DNA of 64,000 nucleotides from CAVRCA01 sp963719345 (GCA_963719345.1 CAVRCA010000001.1:372001-436000), one strand, 5' to 3'. Counted from the first letter of the stretch, positions 17,338 through 27,350 are shown. The notes: a model not told the origin generated them from the sequence alone. Numbers and translations are program-made.

Positions 17338-18348
17338 ATGCCGGTCTGGCGTTACGCTGGCGTGGTGAGCGGGTTCGCGTTGGTTGCGGCCAGCCTGATC
17401 GGCTTGGCCCCGTCGCAGGCCGCCGACCCGCGCCACTACAGCTTCGGCTACGACCAGCCGCACTCCACCGGCTTCGGCGTCGCCGCCGACGTGTTTGCCG
17501 ACAAGCTCGCCGCGCTGAGCCACGGCGCCATGCTGATCGACCAGTTCCCCGGCGCGCAGCTCGGCCAGGAGCCGCAGATGCTGCAAAAGATCCGCACCGG
17601 CGACATCGATTTCATGGTGAGTTCGACGGCCAACGCGGCGACCCTGTCGCCGCAATCGGGCGTGCTGTCGATCCATTACATCTTCCGCTCCGAGGACCAC
17701 CTGCGGCGTGCCATTGCCAGCCCTGAGCTGGTCGCCGCGGTGCGGGCCATGTTCGCCGATACGGTCAAGGACGCGCACGTACTCACCCTGGCCACTCTCG
17801 GGCTGCGCGACCTGTACGGCAAAAGGGAAATCCACAAGGTGGAGGATCTGCACGGGGTGAAGGTGCGGGTGCAGGCGACGCCGACCGAGGACACGATTTT
17901 TCCCGCCTACGGCGCGCAGACCGTACATATGCCGTTCGGCAACGTCTACACGTCGCTGCAGACCGGCGTGGTCGACATGGCGGAGAACGGCATCAACGTC
18001 TATCAGACCAACAAGCACTACGAAGTCGCCCCCGTCATGTCGCTCACCGAGCACGAGGCGAACAACAGTGTCGTCTGGGTCAGCGACAAGGTCTGGCAGA
18101 GTCTGTCCGACGAACAGAAGCAATGGGTGCAGCAGGCCGCCGACGAGGTCGCCCGCGTCGAGCCGGCGCGCGCCTTCGACCTCGATCACAAGTCGCAGGC
18201 GGCGCTGCAGAAGCTCGGGGTCAAATTCGTCACCGACGTGGACAAGAGCGGCTTCATCAAGGCGGTGGAACCGCTCCAGGACAAGCTCGCCGAGGGGCTT
18301 GGCCCGCATGCGGTGAAAATCCTGCAGATCGTGCGCTCGATCCAATAG
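17338..18348 (+). CDS. dctP: TRAP transporter substrate-binding protein DctP
   Basis: This periplasmic receptor of 336 residues should capture a carboxylate for a TRAP importer. A signal peptide is clear (VVSGFALVAASLIGLAPSQAAD, cleavage after AQA-like SQA). The DctP family is shown by PGAQLGQEPQMLQKIRTGDIDFM, then DLHGVKVRVQATPTED with the carboxylate-binding Arg, and MPFGNVYTSLQTGVVDMAENG. The ATG at 17338 follows GGGGAGGG; an upstream GTG (17323) is less likely. It is followed by dctQ and dctM on the same strand. The ligand is not predictable from sequence. Confidence 0.93.
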   Translation: MPVWRYAGVVSGFALVAASLIGLAPSQAADPRHYSFGYDQPHSTGFGVAADVFADKLAALSHGAMLIDQFPGAQLGQEPQMLQKIRTGDIDFMVSSTANAATLSPQSGVLSIHYIFRSEDHLRRAIASPELVAAVRAMFADTVKDAHVLTLATLGLRDLYGKREIHKVEDLHGVKVRVQATPTEDTIFPAYGAQTVHMPFGNVYTSLQTGVVDMAENGINVYQTNKHYEVAPVMSLTEHEANNSVVWVSDKVWQSLSDEQKQWVQQAADEVARVEPARAFDLDHKSQAALQKLGVKFVTDVDKSGFIKAVEPLQDKLAEGLGPHAVKILQIVRSIQ

Positions 18349-18375
18349 CCGCTCATCAGCCGCCGAGTGGCCGCG

Positions 18376-18906
18376 ATGAGCTTCGTCCTGCAATCGGATC
18401 GGCACCTCAAGTGGCGCGCGCTCGATTGGGTCGAGCAGGGCCTGATGGTGCTGTGCGGCGTCTGCCTCGGCGCGTTCTCGATGTCGGTATTCCTCGACGT
18501 GCTGACCCGCTCGATCGGCCACCCCTGGCTGTGGCTGCAGGAGGTCACGTCGACCTTCTTCACCTACGGCATCTTCATCGGCACCGCGGCGGCGACGCGG
18601 CGCAACGACCATCTCTTTCTGTCGGCGATCACGGAGTCGATGCGCGGCGGCCTGCGGCAGTTCTTCGAGCTGTTCAACCGCCTGGTAGTGTTCGCCGTCG
18701 GCCTCTGCATGGTGGTGTTCGGCTACCAGAACTTCCTGAGCGGCTTCGGCAGTTTCCGGATGCCGTCGATGACGCCGATCGCCTCGCTCTACGCCGCGAT
18801 CCCGCTCTGCGGCGTGTTCGTCAGCCTGTTCAGCGCCGAGCAGATCGTCAACGGGCTGCGGCGCGGGTTCGTCGCAGCGCCGCACCTGCCGCAGGCGGGG
18901 GTTTGA
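18376..18906 (+). CDS. dctQ: TRAP transporter small permease DctQ
   Basis: This small inner-membrane subunit of about 176 residues has four hydrophobic helices and the DctQ pattern (VFLDVLTRSIGHPWLWLQEV, then FFTYGIFIGTAAATRRNDH). It pairs with the large permease in a TRAP importer driven by an ion gradient. The start is either the ATG at 18376 or a GTG at 18367; neither has a clear ribosome site. It lies 27 bp after dctP. Confidence 0.9.
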   Translation: MSFVLQSDRHLKWRALDWVEQGLMVLCGVCLGAFSMSVFLDVLTRSIGHPWLWLQEVTSTFFTYGIFIGTAAATRRNDHLFLSAITESMRGGLRQFFELFNRLVVFAVGLCMVVFGYQNFLSGFGSFRMPSMTPIASLYAAIPLCGVFVSLFSAEQIVNGLRRGFVAAPHLPQAGV

Positions 18907-18919
18907 ACGTGCGGTCCGG

Positions 18920-18994
18920 CCCTCACCCAACCCTCTCCCGGAGGGAAAGAACTTTGCTTCTCCCCGCCCCTCCGGGAGAGGGCCGGGGTGAGGG
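18920..18994. repeat. REP-like inverted repeat, copy 1
   Basis: Left arm 18920-18945 (CCCTCACCC-AACCCTCTCCCG-GAGGG) pairs with right arm 18968-18994 (CCCTCCGGGAGAGGG-CCGGGG-TGAGGG). It fills the gap between dctQ and dctM, and the right arm ends nine bases before the dctM start, so it supplies the purine-rich sequence there. A shorter relative lies at 61525-61569. Elements of this CCCTCACCC...GTGAGGG type are common in proteobacterial intergenic DNA. Confidence 0.75.
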
Positions 18995-19002
18995 GTAGCG
19001 CG

Positions 19003-20339
19003 ATGCCCAACAGCCTCGTCCTCGCCATCATGACCGGCCTGTTCCTGGGCCTCGGTTATCTCGGCGTTCCCGTCGCATTCTCGCTGATCGCGGGGGTGCT
19101 GGTCGGCACCATGCTCACCCCGATCACCCTGCAATCGATGATCGGCCAGTTGTTCAACGGGATCGACAGCGAGGCGCTGATGGCGATCCCGTTCTTCCTC
19201 CTGGTCGGCGAGCTGATGACGTCGGCCAACGTCGTCATCCGCATCGCCGAACTCAGCCAGGCGCTGGTCGGCCACATTCGCGGCGGCTTGGCCCAGGTCA
19301 CCACCGTTTTCAGCATGTTCTTCTCCGGCATGTCCGGCTCGTCCTCGGCCGACGTCGCCGTGCTGAGCCGGACGATGGCGCAGCCGATGGCGCGCGAGGG
19401 CTACAGCGCCGCCTTCGTCGCCGCCCTGATCGCCGCCGCCTCCACCATCGCCTCCCTGGTCCCGCCGTCGATCATGGCGGTGGTGTACGGCGCGATCGGC
19501 AACGTCTCGATCGCCGGGCTTTTCCTCGGCGGCATCGTGCCCGGCCTGATGATCGGTATCGGGCTGATGCTCTATTGCTACTTCTTCGGCCCGATCGGGT
19601 TCCGCCGACCCCGGTCGTCGCTGCCGCAACTCGCCGGCGCAACTGGGCCGCCGCCCTGCCCTTGTTGATCCCGATCATTCTGCTGGGCGGCATCATGACC
19701 GGCTGGTTCACGCCGACCGAGGCCGGCGTCGTCGCCATCGCCTACATCCTCGTCGTCGTCATCCCGCTGCTCAACCCGGCGCACCTGCGCCACGTGCCGC
19801 GCGATTTCGTCCATGCCGGCCTGATCTACTCCCTGCCGATGATCACCATCGCCGCCGCCTCGGCGTTCGGCTGGCTGCTCGCCTACCTGCGCGGGCCGAT
19901 CGTGGTCTCGGGCTGGATCGGCGACGTCGCCGGGACCGACAGCAACCTGATCATGTTCCTGCTGGTCGTCGTGTTCGTCATCGTCGGCGACTTCATCGAG
20001 CCCATTCCTGCCATCATCATCTTTATGCCCGTGGTCAACGCGCTGACCGAGGCGGCCTCGATCAACGGCGTCCACATGGGCGTGGTGCTGATCGTCACGC
20101 TGGCATTCGGGCTGATTACCCCGCCTTACGGCTTGGCGCTGCTGATGGCGACGAAGTTTCTCGGCGTCCGCTTCTCCGCCGGCCTGAAGGCGAGCTTGCC
20201 GATCTACCTCATCTTTTTCGCCACCATCGCGTTCGCGATCTTCTTCCCCAGCGTGGTCCTGTGGCTGCCGCGCACCGCATTTCCGGAATCGGTCGGCTGC
20301 TTCAGGGCGCCGAGCGGCACCGGCTACATCTGCCCCTGA
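19003..20339 (+). pseudogene. dctM: TRAP transporter large permease DctM, frameshifted
   Basis: This is the large TRAP permease, the transport-carrying subunit. The first part (LVLAIMTGLFLGLGYLGVPV to LMLYCYFFGPIGFRR) and the second part (NWAAALPLLIPIILLGG, GWFTPTEAGVVAIAYI, LITPPYGLALLMATKF) are both typical DctM and together make a normal protein of about 445 residues. They are in different frames: one base is missing near 19602-19607, between FRR and TPVVAA. A programmed -1 shift is unlikely because no slippery heptamer is visible. The ATG at 19003 uses GTGAGGGG from the upstream repeat as its ribosome site. Confidence 0.85.
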
Positions 20340-20358
20340 GCTTCATCTGGCCCGAGCT

Positions 20359-22860
20359 TCAGGCGGCGAGCTGCTCCTGGCCGGCGTGCATCCTGGCGAG
20401 CAGGGCCGGGATTTCGGCGGACGGGCACGGCCGGCTGAACAGGAATCCCTGCAGCTCCGTGCAGCCCTTGGCCGTCAACCGCGCCCTTTGATCCTCGGTC
20501 TCGACGCCCTCGGCCGTGGTGGTCATGCCGAGGCTGCGGGCGAGGTCGATGACGGTGCGCACGATCGCCGCCGCCTGGGCGCGAACGGTCAGGTCGCGGA
20601 TGAACGACTGGTCGATCTTGATCTTGCCGAACGGGAACCGGCACAGATAGCTCAGCGAGGAATAGCCGGTGCCGAAATCGTCGAGGGCGATCTGCACCCC
20701 GATCGCGCTGAGCTCCCGCATCACGTCGAGGATCGCCGCATTGTCTTGCATCAGCACCAATTCGGTCACCTCGAGCTCAAGCCGCTCCGGCGCCAGACCG
20801 GCTTCGCTCAACGCCTCCGTCACCGTCCGTACCAGATGCGGGCTGCGGAACTGGACGGGCGACAGATTGACCGCCACCCGCACCCCCTCCGGCCAGCACG
20901 CCGCCTCCCGGCAGGCTTGGCGCAGCACCCAAGCCCCCATCGGGACGATCAGGCCGACATCCTCCGCGACGGCGATGAACTCGGCCGGCGAAACCGGGCC
21001 GCGGCTCGGATGGGTCCAACGCAGCAGCGCCTCGAAACCGGTGATCCGCCCCGTGGCGGCGTTCACGATCGGCTGGTAGTGCACCGCTAAATGTTCGTGC
21101 GCGAGGGCCAGCCGCAGATCGGTCTCCAAGGCCCGGCGTGCCTGGGCGAACGCGTTCATCTCCGGCTCGAAGAACCGCCATGTGCGCCGCCCCTCCGCCT
21201 TGGCGCGATAGAGGGCGAGGTCGGCGTTGCGCAGCAGGCTGTCCACGTCCCCGCCATTGTTCGGCGCCATGGCGATCCCGATGCTGGTGCCGATGACGAT
21301 CTGCTGGCCGTCGATTTCGAACGGGCGGGCGATGGCGGCGATCGTGCGCTCGGCGAGCGCGGTCGCGTCCCGGGCCTGATCCACGGCGAGCTGCACGATG
21401 GCGAACTCGTCACCGCCAAGGCGGGCGACGGTGTCGCCCTCGCGCGTGAGCCCGCGCAGGCGCTCGGCGACCGCCTGCAGCAGCCGGTCGCCGACCGGAT
21501 GGCCGAGCGTGTCGTTGACCGTCTTGAACCCGTCGAGGTCGAGACAGTGCAGCGCGAAGCCGCCCATGCGCACGACCTGCGACAGCGCCTGCTCGGCGCG
21601 CTCCTGGAACAACACCCGGTTGCATAGCCCGGTCAGGGCGTCGTGCCGGGCCATGAACACGATGCGCTCCTCGGCCTGCAGCCGCTCGGTCACGTCCTCG
21701 ACGGTCATGGTCCAGCCACCATCCGGCATCGGCTCGTGAAAGATCAGGCCGGTTGCGCCCTTGCTAAGCCGGAGCAGCCGCCGCTCGCTCACCCCGCGCG
21801 CGACGAATGCGCAACGCTCGGCCACAACGTCCTCGAGAGACCTGCCAGGATAGCCGCCGTGCTTAAACGACTGCTTGATGAGGTCCACATAATGAGTGCC
21901 CTTGCCGATCAGCGCGCGGTCGAACCCGCTCATCGCGTAGAAGCGATCGTTGGACAGCGCCAGTCGCCAGTCGGCGTCGAACATCAAAAGTCCCTGGCTC
22001 ATGCTGCCGATCGCAGCTTGCAGTTGCCGGGTGGCGAGTGACAGCTCGTCACCGCGACGGACCATCTCGAGGGCGTTCGCCCGGAACACGCCGGAGGCGC
22101 GCGACAGCTCGCCAATCTCGTCCGTGGCATCCGCGAAGGGGACGCTGACGTCGAGCTTGCCGCCCGCGAGCGCCCGCATGGCACCTGTGACTCCCGCCAT
22201 ACGATGAACGACCCGGCGGACGACCAGCAGACCCGTCAACCCGGTCAGCAGTGCGGTGCCGAGGCAGATCAGGGCTGCGTGAACCGTCGACCCCGCGCTG
22301 GCCAGCAATTGGCCAACTTGCTCCTCCGTCCGCTTGAGCGATCGTTCCTGCAAGCCTACCAGATCCGACATGATGCGATCGGAGTAGACGACGTAGCTGC
22401 CGTCCAGGACGGTCGCGGCCAAGGCCGGATCGCCCTGGTCGAGGGGCAGGAGCGTTCTCTCCGAGGCGTCGAACAAACCCGAAAGATAAAGGCTGCCTCG
22501 CACCGCCGCGGGACCCGCGATGACCGCCACGGGACCAACCCCAAGTTCGGCGTCGACTTTGCGCAGACGGCTCTCGATGTCGTGCAGATGCTCGTGTACC
22601 GCTTGCATCTGAGCCGGGTCGAACGTCGTCACGGATGAGGTCAGTACCCGCCGGTGCTCCCCTACCAGGAACCGGATATTCGCGGTAAGCCTCGCGGTCG
22701 GCAGCGCTTCCGTGCCGAACAGCCGGGTAAGCTGATCCGTCTGCCGCGCGAAGTGGATCGAAACGGCCGTGAGTGCCACGACGACCGACAATGCGCATGC
22801 CAAAACACCGTATAGCCGGACCGCGATTCCAAAACGCCTCCGGAGCGTCCGACCCAGCAT
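20359..22860 (-). CDS. Membrane GGDEF-EAL cyclic-di-GMP enzyme
   Basis: This 833-residue inner-membrane sensor probably both makes and degrades cyclic di-GMP. It has an N-terminal helix (LYGVLACALSVVVALTAVSI), a periplasmic helical region of about 150 residues, a second helix (ALICLGTALLTGLTGLLVV), a HAMP-like segment, a PAS-like domain (about 290-400), GGDEF (about 415-570) and EAL (about 590-825). The cyclase site GGDEF and its inhibitory RXXD (REGD, five residues upstream) are intact, and the phosphodiesterase shows FEALLRW, NLSPVQF, DDFGTGYSSL and EGVET. Both halves therefore look active. It is convergent with dctM. Confidence 0.93.
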   Translation of the reverse strand: MLGRTLRRRFGIAVRLYGVLACALSVVVALTAVSIHFARQTDQLTRLFGTEALPTARLTANIRFLVGEHRRVLTSSVTTFDPAQMQAVHEHLHDIESRLRKVDAELGVGPVAVIAGPAAVRGSLYLSGLFDASERTLLPLDQGDPALAATVLDGSYVVYSDRIMSDLVGLQERSLKRTEEQVGQLLASAGSTVHAALICLGTALLTGLTGLLVVRRVVHRMAGVTGAMRALAGGKLDVSVPFADATDEIGELSRASGVFRANALEMVRRGDELSLATRQLQAAIGSMSQGLLMFDADWRLALSNDRFYAMSGFDRALIGKGTHYVDLIKQSFKHGGYPGRSLEDVVAERCAFVARGVSERRLLRLSKGATGLIFHEPMPDGGWTMTVEDVTERLQAEERIVFMARHDALTGLCNRVLFQERAEQALSQVVRMGGFALHCLDLDGFKTVNDTLGHPVGDRLLQAVAERLRGLTREGDTVARLGGDEFAIVQLAVDQARDATALAERTIAAIARPFEIDGQQIVIGTSIGIAMAPNNGGDVDSLLRNADLALYRAKAEGRRTWRFFEPEMNAFAQARRALETDLRLALAHEHLAVHYQPIVNAATGRITGFEALLRWTHPSRGPVSPAEFIAVAEDVGLIVPMGAWVLRQACREAACWPEGVRVAVNLSPVQFRSPHLVRTVTEALSEAGLAPERLELEVTELVLMQDNAAILDVMRELSAIGVQIALDDFGTGYSSLSYLCRFPFGKIKIDQSFIRDLTVRAQAAAIVRTVIDLARSLGMTTTAEGVETEDQRARLTAKGCTELQGFLFSRPCPSAEIPALLARMHAGQEQLAA

Positions 22861-22968
22861 GAGACCCTTTCCGCAGGATGCCGCTTGCGGCTGCCGCGAG
22901 CGCGCAACCGCCGGTGCCTTCCCGCCATCGTAGGTCTGAACGCTTAGGGAACGACTAACGGGCCCGGT

Positions 22969-22985
22969 CCGCGGCTTGGCCGCGG
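22969..22985. repeat. Short perfect hairpin in a divergent intergenic region
   Basis: CCGCGGC, loop TTG, GCCGCGG forms a 7-bp perfect stem in the 197-bp gap between the GGDEF-EAL gene and the MFS gene. Both genes point away from it, so a terminator role is unlikely; a binding site or chance GC-rich dyad are the options. Confidence 0.3.
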
Positions 22986-23057
22986 CGTCCCTACGGTCTG
23001 TCGGTTGGCTGCCTGCCGGTTTCTTGTCAGGCTAGGTTCGGAGCAAGGAGGCGCGGG

Positions 23058-24336
23058 TTGTCGGGCGGTCAGCATCAGTCACAGTCGATCCGGTCGGGGG
23101 CGGCCTATCGCGCCGTGGTCGCGGCCTCGATCGGCAATGCGCTGGAGTGGTTCGACCTCACCGTCTACGGCTACTTCGCCGCCATCATCGCGCGACTGTT
23201 CTTCCCGACCGGGAACGAGACGGTTTCGCTGCTGCTCGCCCTGGGAAGCTTCGGCGCGTCATATCTGATGCGCCCGCTTGGGGGCCATTGCGCTTGGCGC
23301 CTATGCGGACCGGGCCGGGCGCAAGGCATCGTTGATGCTGTCCATCTCGCTGATGATGCTCGGCACCTTGCTGATGGCGGTGATGCCCAGCTTCGCGTCG
23401 ATCGGTCTGCTGGCGCCTTTCGGGGTGCTTGCGGCGCGCCTGCTGCAGGGCTTCTCCGCCGGCGGTGAGTTCGGCTCCTCCACCGCCTTCATGGTGGAGC
23501 ACGGCCCGGCGCGGAAGGGCTTTCTGGCGAGCTGGCAGTTTGCCAGCCAGGGCTTGAGCAGCATCTTCGCCGCGGGCTTCGGCGTCGTTCTCAGCGGCCT
23601 GCTCTCGCCGGATCAGTTGCAGGCATGGGGTTGGCGATTGCCGTTCTTCTTCGGGCTGCTGATCGGGCCGATCGGGCTCTACATCCGGCGGCACGTGGAC
23701 GAAACGCCGGAGTTCGCGGACGCCGGCCCCTCGGCCGCGCCGGTGCAGAACGTGTTCGGTCGCCACAAGGCCGCGTTGCTGCTCGCGACCGGGGCCGTCG
23801 CGCTGTCCACCGCCACCAACTACCTCATCCTGTACATGCCGACCTACGCGGTGCGTCAGCTGGGTTTGCCGCAATCGACCGGTTTCGTCGCCGCGTTGGT
23901 CGGCGCTGTGATGCTGACCGTGGTGGCACCGTTCGCCGGCCACTGGTCGGACCGGCTTGGGCGGCTGCCGATCATGGTGGCCGTCGGCGTGCTGATCCTC
24001 GCCTCGGTCTACCCGGTGTTCGCCGGACTGGCTGCCCATCCGACCATGACGGCAATCGTGCTGGCCCTGGCTTGGATCGGCGCCCTGAAGGCGAGTTACA
24101 GCGGTGCCCTGCCCGCGCTGATGTCGGAGATGTTCCCCGTGCAGACGCGCAGCATCGGCATGAACCTCAGCTACAGTGTGGGCGTGACGGTGTTCGGCGG
24201 CTTCGCGCCGTTCGTCATCGCCTCGGCCATCGCGGCGAGCGGCAGCAACCTGGTGCCGGCCTTCTACCTGATGGTCGCATCGCTGATCAGCCTGACCAGC
24301 CTCGCGCTGGCGCGTGTCCGGCTCGGGATGCGATAG
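23058..24336 (+). pseudogene. MFS transporter (ProP/ShiA-like metabolite:H+ symporter), frameshifted
   Basis: This is a twelve-helix transporter of about 425 residues in the metabolite:proton symporter group. The start VAASIGNALEWFDLTVYGYFAA is the classic signature, followed by SYLMRPLG, then in another frame GAYADRAGRKASLM, RLLQGFSAGGEFGSS and HVDETPEF. The break lies in a run of five G bases at 23280-23284; four G bases would restore MRPLGAIALGAYADR. The TTG start at 23058 is supported by AGGAGG six bases upstream. The single homopolymer difference makes assembly error plausible. The substrate is unknown. Confidence 0.85.
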
Positions 24337-24376
24337 GGGCGAACGAGCTTCTCCCCCGAGCCGGGACGCTTCCGTC

Positions 24377-25030
24377 CTAACCGATGCTCGGGAACAAGGA
24401 CAGCAGAAGCGAGGCCACGAGCAAGGCCGCCATCGCCAGATTGAATACGCGCAGTGCGCCGGCACCAGGAAGCAGACGCGCCGCCCCCACTCCCATCAAG
24501 GTCCAGAAAGCCAAGGATGGCACGGTCACGACGAGGAACATGACCGCGAGCACCAAGGCTTCGGCAAAAACGCCGCTCGCGGTGGTGTAGGTCGCCACGG
24601 CGCTGAGGGTGATAACCCACGCCTTCGGATTGAGCCACTGAAACAAGGCAGCCTGGAGAAAATTGAGCGGTTTCGTCCGGCCTCGGCGCGAGCCGGCCAC
24701 GTCCGACGTGGACGTCCCCAAGGAAGATGGCCGGGCGGTGGCGATCTTGACCGCCAGCCAGGCCAGGTAGACGGCCCCACCCCACTTCAAAATCTCGTGC
24801 AGCCGCGGATTGTCCCGCATCAAATCGCCGGCGCCGAGGGCAACCGCGACGATCATCACCGGAAACCCGACGGCTACTCCCAGAAGGTGCGGCAGCGTGC
24901 GGGCAAATCCGAACGTCGCCCCGGACGATGCGACCATCACGTTGTTTGGCCCGGGGGTCGCGGACATGACGACGGCAAACGCCAACGCCGATAACAGCCA
25001 GTTGAACGTATCGTTTCGCACGGTGTGCAA
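24377..25030 (-). CDS. LysE/RhtB family amino acid exporter
   Basis: This 217-residue inner-membrane protein has about six helices. The family signature is MSATPGPNNVMVASSGATFG near the N-terminus, followed by KWGGAVYLAWLAVKI and FQWLNPKAWVITLSAVATY. LysE/RhtB proteins export amino acids or their analogues. The TTG at 25030 is the first start; a GTG at 25021 is equally possible and neither has a strong ribosome site. It is convergent with the MFS gene (40 bp) and 9 bp downstream of the NUDIX gene. Confidence 0.88.
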   Translation of the reverse strand: MHTVRNDTFNWLLSALAFAVVMSATPGPNNVMVASSGATFGFARTLPHLLGVAVGFPVMIVAVALGAGDLMRDNPRLHEILKWGGAVYLAWLAVKIATARPSSLGTSTSDVAGSRRGRTKPLNFLQAALFQWLNPKAWVITLSAVATYTTASGVFAEALVLAVMFLVVTVPSLAFWTLMGVGAARLLPGAGALRVFNLAMAALLVASLLLSLFPSIG

Positions 25031-25039
25031 GCTTTCGTT

Positions 25040-25561
25040 TCAACTGCGTACGCGAGAGAAGTAGTCCGCGACCGGTCCGGTCAGGCGCGCGGCGCCCAGA
25101 TCCACAGGGTCGGCCAGCCGTGCCGCAACGATCTCCCGGTTGTCGAGCCGCAGCTTCGGAAGCTGCGCGATCCGCAGCTCGAAGAAGTGTACCCGCTCGG
25201 GCCGGCCGTCCCAGGTGCCGCAGAGGACGCCGGCCGGATGCAGCGCCGGGGCTGCCAGTCCGATCTCCTCGTCCAACTCGCGACGCGCCGCCGCCTCGGG
25301 CGTCTCGCCCGGACGGACGCCTCCGCCCGGCAAGCTCCACCTCACCCGGTAGGACGCCCGCACCAGCAACACTGCCGAACCGACATAGAGCGCCACCAGC
25401 GCGCCCTCGTGCGGCGGCCGGCGCAGCCGCCACCAGAGCCGGGCGAACGGGTAGAGCACCCGATAGGCGGTCCGAAAGGCAAGATCGGCGCGCGGCCAGG
25501 ATCGGGCCGGAGCGGAGGACGAGAGCGGGCCGTCCAGCCCGGGTCCGGACGATCGGGGCAC
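25040..25561 (-). CDS. NUDIX hydrolase
   Basis: This soluble pyrophosphohydrolase of 173 residues has a complete Nudix box at about residues 78-100, GGGVRPGETPEAAARRELDE followed by EIGL, which binds the catalytic metal. The first 45 residues are low-complexity and carry no recognised domain. The GTG at 25561 lies 9 bp after the NdvA-like stop, so it probably belongs to the pdxY-ndvA-nudix transcription unit. The substrate (nucleotide, ADP-ribose, CoA or other) cannot be assigned. Confidence 0.85.
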   Translation of the reverse strand: MPRSSGPGLDGPLSSSAPARSWPRADLAFRTAYRVLYPFARLWWRLRRPPHEGALVALYVGSAVLLVRASYRVRWSLPGGGVRPGETPEAAARRELDEEIGLAAPALHPAGVLCGTWDGRPERVHFFELRIAQLPKLRLDNREIVAARLADPVDLGAARLTGPVADYFSRVRS

Positions 25562-25570
25562 CGCCGACGC

Positions 25571-27343
25571 CTATTCCGCCACCGCCGGCTCACCCGCCGC
25601 GGCGAGCTGGGTATGCACCAGCTCGGCGAACTTGCCGCGGTGCGCGAGCAGCGCATCGAAGGTGCCGCGCTCGACGATGCGCCCGGCGTCGAACACCAGG
25701 ATCTCGTCGGCATCCCGCACGGTCGACAGCCGGTGGGCGATGATGAACGTCGTGCGCCCGGCCATCAGCGCCTTGAGTGCCCGGCCCACCCGCGCCTCGG
25801 TGGCCGCATCCAGCGCGCTGGTCGCCTCGTCGAGAATGAGGATCGGCGGGTCCTTCAGCAACGCCCGCGCGATCGCCAGGCGCTGGCGCTGACCGCCCGA
25901 CAGCGTGCTGCCGCGCTCGCCGATCAGGGTGTCGTAGCCGCGCGGCTGGCGGACGATGAAGTCATGCGCCTCCGCCAACCGGCACGCGCGTTCCAGTTCC
26001 TCCTGGGTGGCTTCCGGCCGCCCGATCAGGAGGTTTTCGCGGATCGAGCGGTTGAGCAGCATGCTTTCCTGGAACACCACCCCGATCGTGCGCCGCAGGC
26101 TCTCGAGGGTCACGTCGCGCAGGTCCTGCCCGTCCACCAGGATACGGCCGCTCACCGGGTCCCACAGGCGTTGCAGCAGGCTCATGACGGTGGACTTGCC
26201 CGCTCCGGTCTGCCCGACCAGGGCGGTCGCGGTGCCTGGCCGGGCAACGAAGGAGATGTCGGTGAGGATGTTCGGCCCGCCCGGGTAGGCGAAGGTCACG
26301 TCCTCGAAGGCGACCTCGCCGGCGGTCGCGACCAGCTCGCGGGCGCCGGCCCGCTCCGGCACCGAGCTGCGGGCATCGAGCACGGCAAAGAAATCCTCGA
26401 GGCCGGGCATCCGGAAGAACAGGCTGGAGGCGAACGACACCGCCAATTCGAGCCGCCCGATCAGCAAGGTCGCGAACCCCATGAACGAGACGATCTGGCC
26501 GACCTCTGCCTTGCCCTGAAGGTGCAGCAGCGTGCCGAGCACCACGATGCTGATCACCGCGAACGTGCTGGCTGCCCGGGTCAGCACGCTCACCACGGCC
26601 CACCAGGTCAGCACCGGGAGCTGCTGGGCGATCAGCTGCTGGGTGAGATCGCTGAACAGTCGTGTCTCGGCGCGCAGCCGGGTGAACGACTGTACTACCA
26701 CGACATTGGCGAGCGCGTCCTGCGCGGTGCCGGCCAGGGTCGAGTTGAACGCCTCGACCCTGCGCTGCGCCGCCTCGGTCGACCGCATGATCAGCGTGGT
26801 GACGAGGACATAGACGATCACCAGCAGGATCAGCGCGATCGCCAGCCGCCAGTTCAGCAGCACGGTGAGCGGCAGCAGCACAAGCACGGCGAGCACGGTG
26901 GCCAGCTGCTCGCGAAAGAAGGTCAGCCACAGGCTGAACAGGGCGTCGGACCCGGTCAGCATGATCTTGATAAGTCGTCCGGAATGCGTGTCGCCATGGA
27001 AGGACAGCGGCATGCCGAGCACATGGCCGAAGAAGCGGCTCATCGCGATCAGCCGGTTGCGGTGCGACAGGCGCTCCGATTGCAGCGAGACCCCGATGTT
27101 GGTGCAGATGCTGCCCAGCCCGACGATCGCCCACAGGCCGAGCAGCGACAGCGCCTGCGCCCAGAGCTGGAAGCGCGGCATGGCGTCCGAACGGGTGAGC
27201 AGGTCGATGACCCGGCCGAACAGCACCGGGTCGAGGAACTGCAACGCGGCCATCGCCAGGTTGGCCGCGAGCAGGAAGCCGGCGATCCGCATATCCCTGC
27301 CCAGGAAGGTGAGTACGCGGCGGTAGGTCCTGAAAAAGCGCAT
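25571..27343 (-). CDS. NdvA/ChvA-like ABC exporter (cyclic beta-1,2-glucan type)
   Basis: This 590-residue half-transporter has an N-terminal six-helix membrane domain (about 20-310) fused to an ATPase domain (about 335-570). The ATPase shows Walker A GQTGAGKST, signature LSGGQRQRLA, Walker B ILILDEATSALD and the H-loop AHRLST. The start MRFFRTYRRVLTFLG and SFHGDTHSGRLIKIMLTGSD resemble ChvA/NdvA, which move cyclic beta-1,2-glucan to the periplasm. No ndvB-like glucan synthase is present in the window, so the cargo is inferred. The ATG at 27343 is 8 bp downstream of pdxY. Confidence 0.8.
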   Translation of the reverse strand: MRFFRTYRRVLTFLGRDMRIAGFLLAANLAMAALQFLDPVLFGRVIDLLTRSDAMPRFQLWAQALSLLGLWAIVGLGSICTNIGVSLQSERLSHRNRLIAMSRFFGHVLGMPLSFHGDTHSGRLIKIMLTGSDALFSLWLTFFREQLATVLAVLVLLPLTVLLNWRLAIALILLVIVYVLVTTLIMRSTEAAQRRVEAFNSTLAGTAQDALANVVVVQSFTRLRAETRLFSDLTQQLIAQQLPVLTWWAVVSVLTRAASTFAVISIVVLGTLLHLQGKAEVGQIVSFMGFATLLIGRLELAVSFASSLFFRMPGLEDFFAVLDARSSVPERAGARELVATAGEVAFEDVTFAYPGGPNILTDISFVARPGTATALVGQTGAGKSTVMSLLQRLWDPVSGRILVDGQDLRDVTLESLRRTIGVVFQESMLLNRSIRENLLIGRPEATQEELERACRLAEAHDFIVRQPRGYDTLIGERGSTLSGGQRQRLAIARALLKDPPILILDEATSALDAATEARVGRALKALMAGRTTFIIAHRLSTVRDADEILVFDAGRIVERGTFDALLAHRGKFAELVHTQLAAAGEPAVAE

Positions 27344-27350
27344 GGGTCGG

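Noticed and set aside
19590..19615. Programmed -1 ribosomal frameshift in dctM
   Set aside because: No X-XXY-YYZ slippery heptamer or obvious downstream stem is visible, and similar breaks occur in many unrelated genes, so a missing base is simpler.
17029..19629. 866-codon minus-strand open frame across the TRAP genes
   Set aside because: Composition is Arg/Asp/Gly/His-rich, with no family match, and it lies opposite three recognisable transporter genes; a GC-rich shadow.
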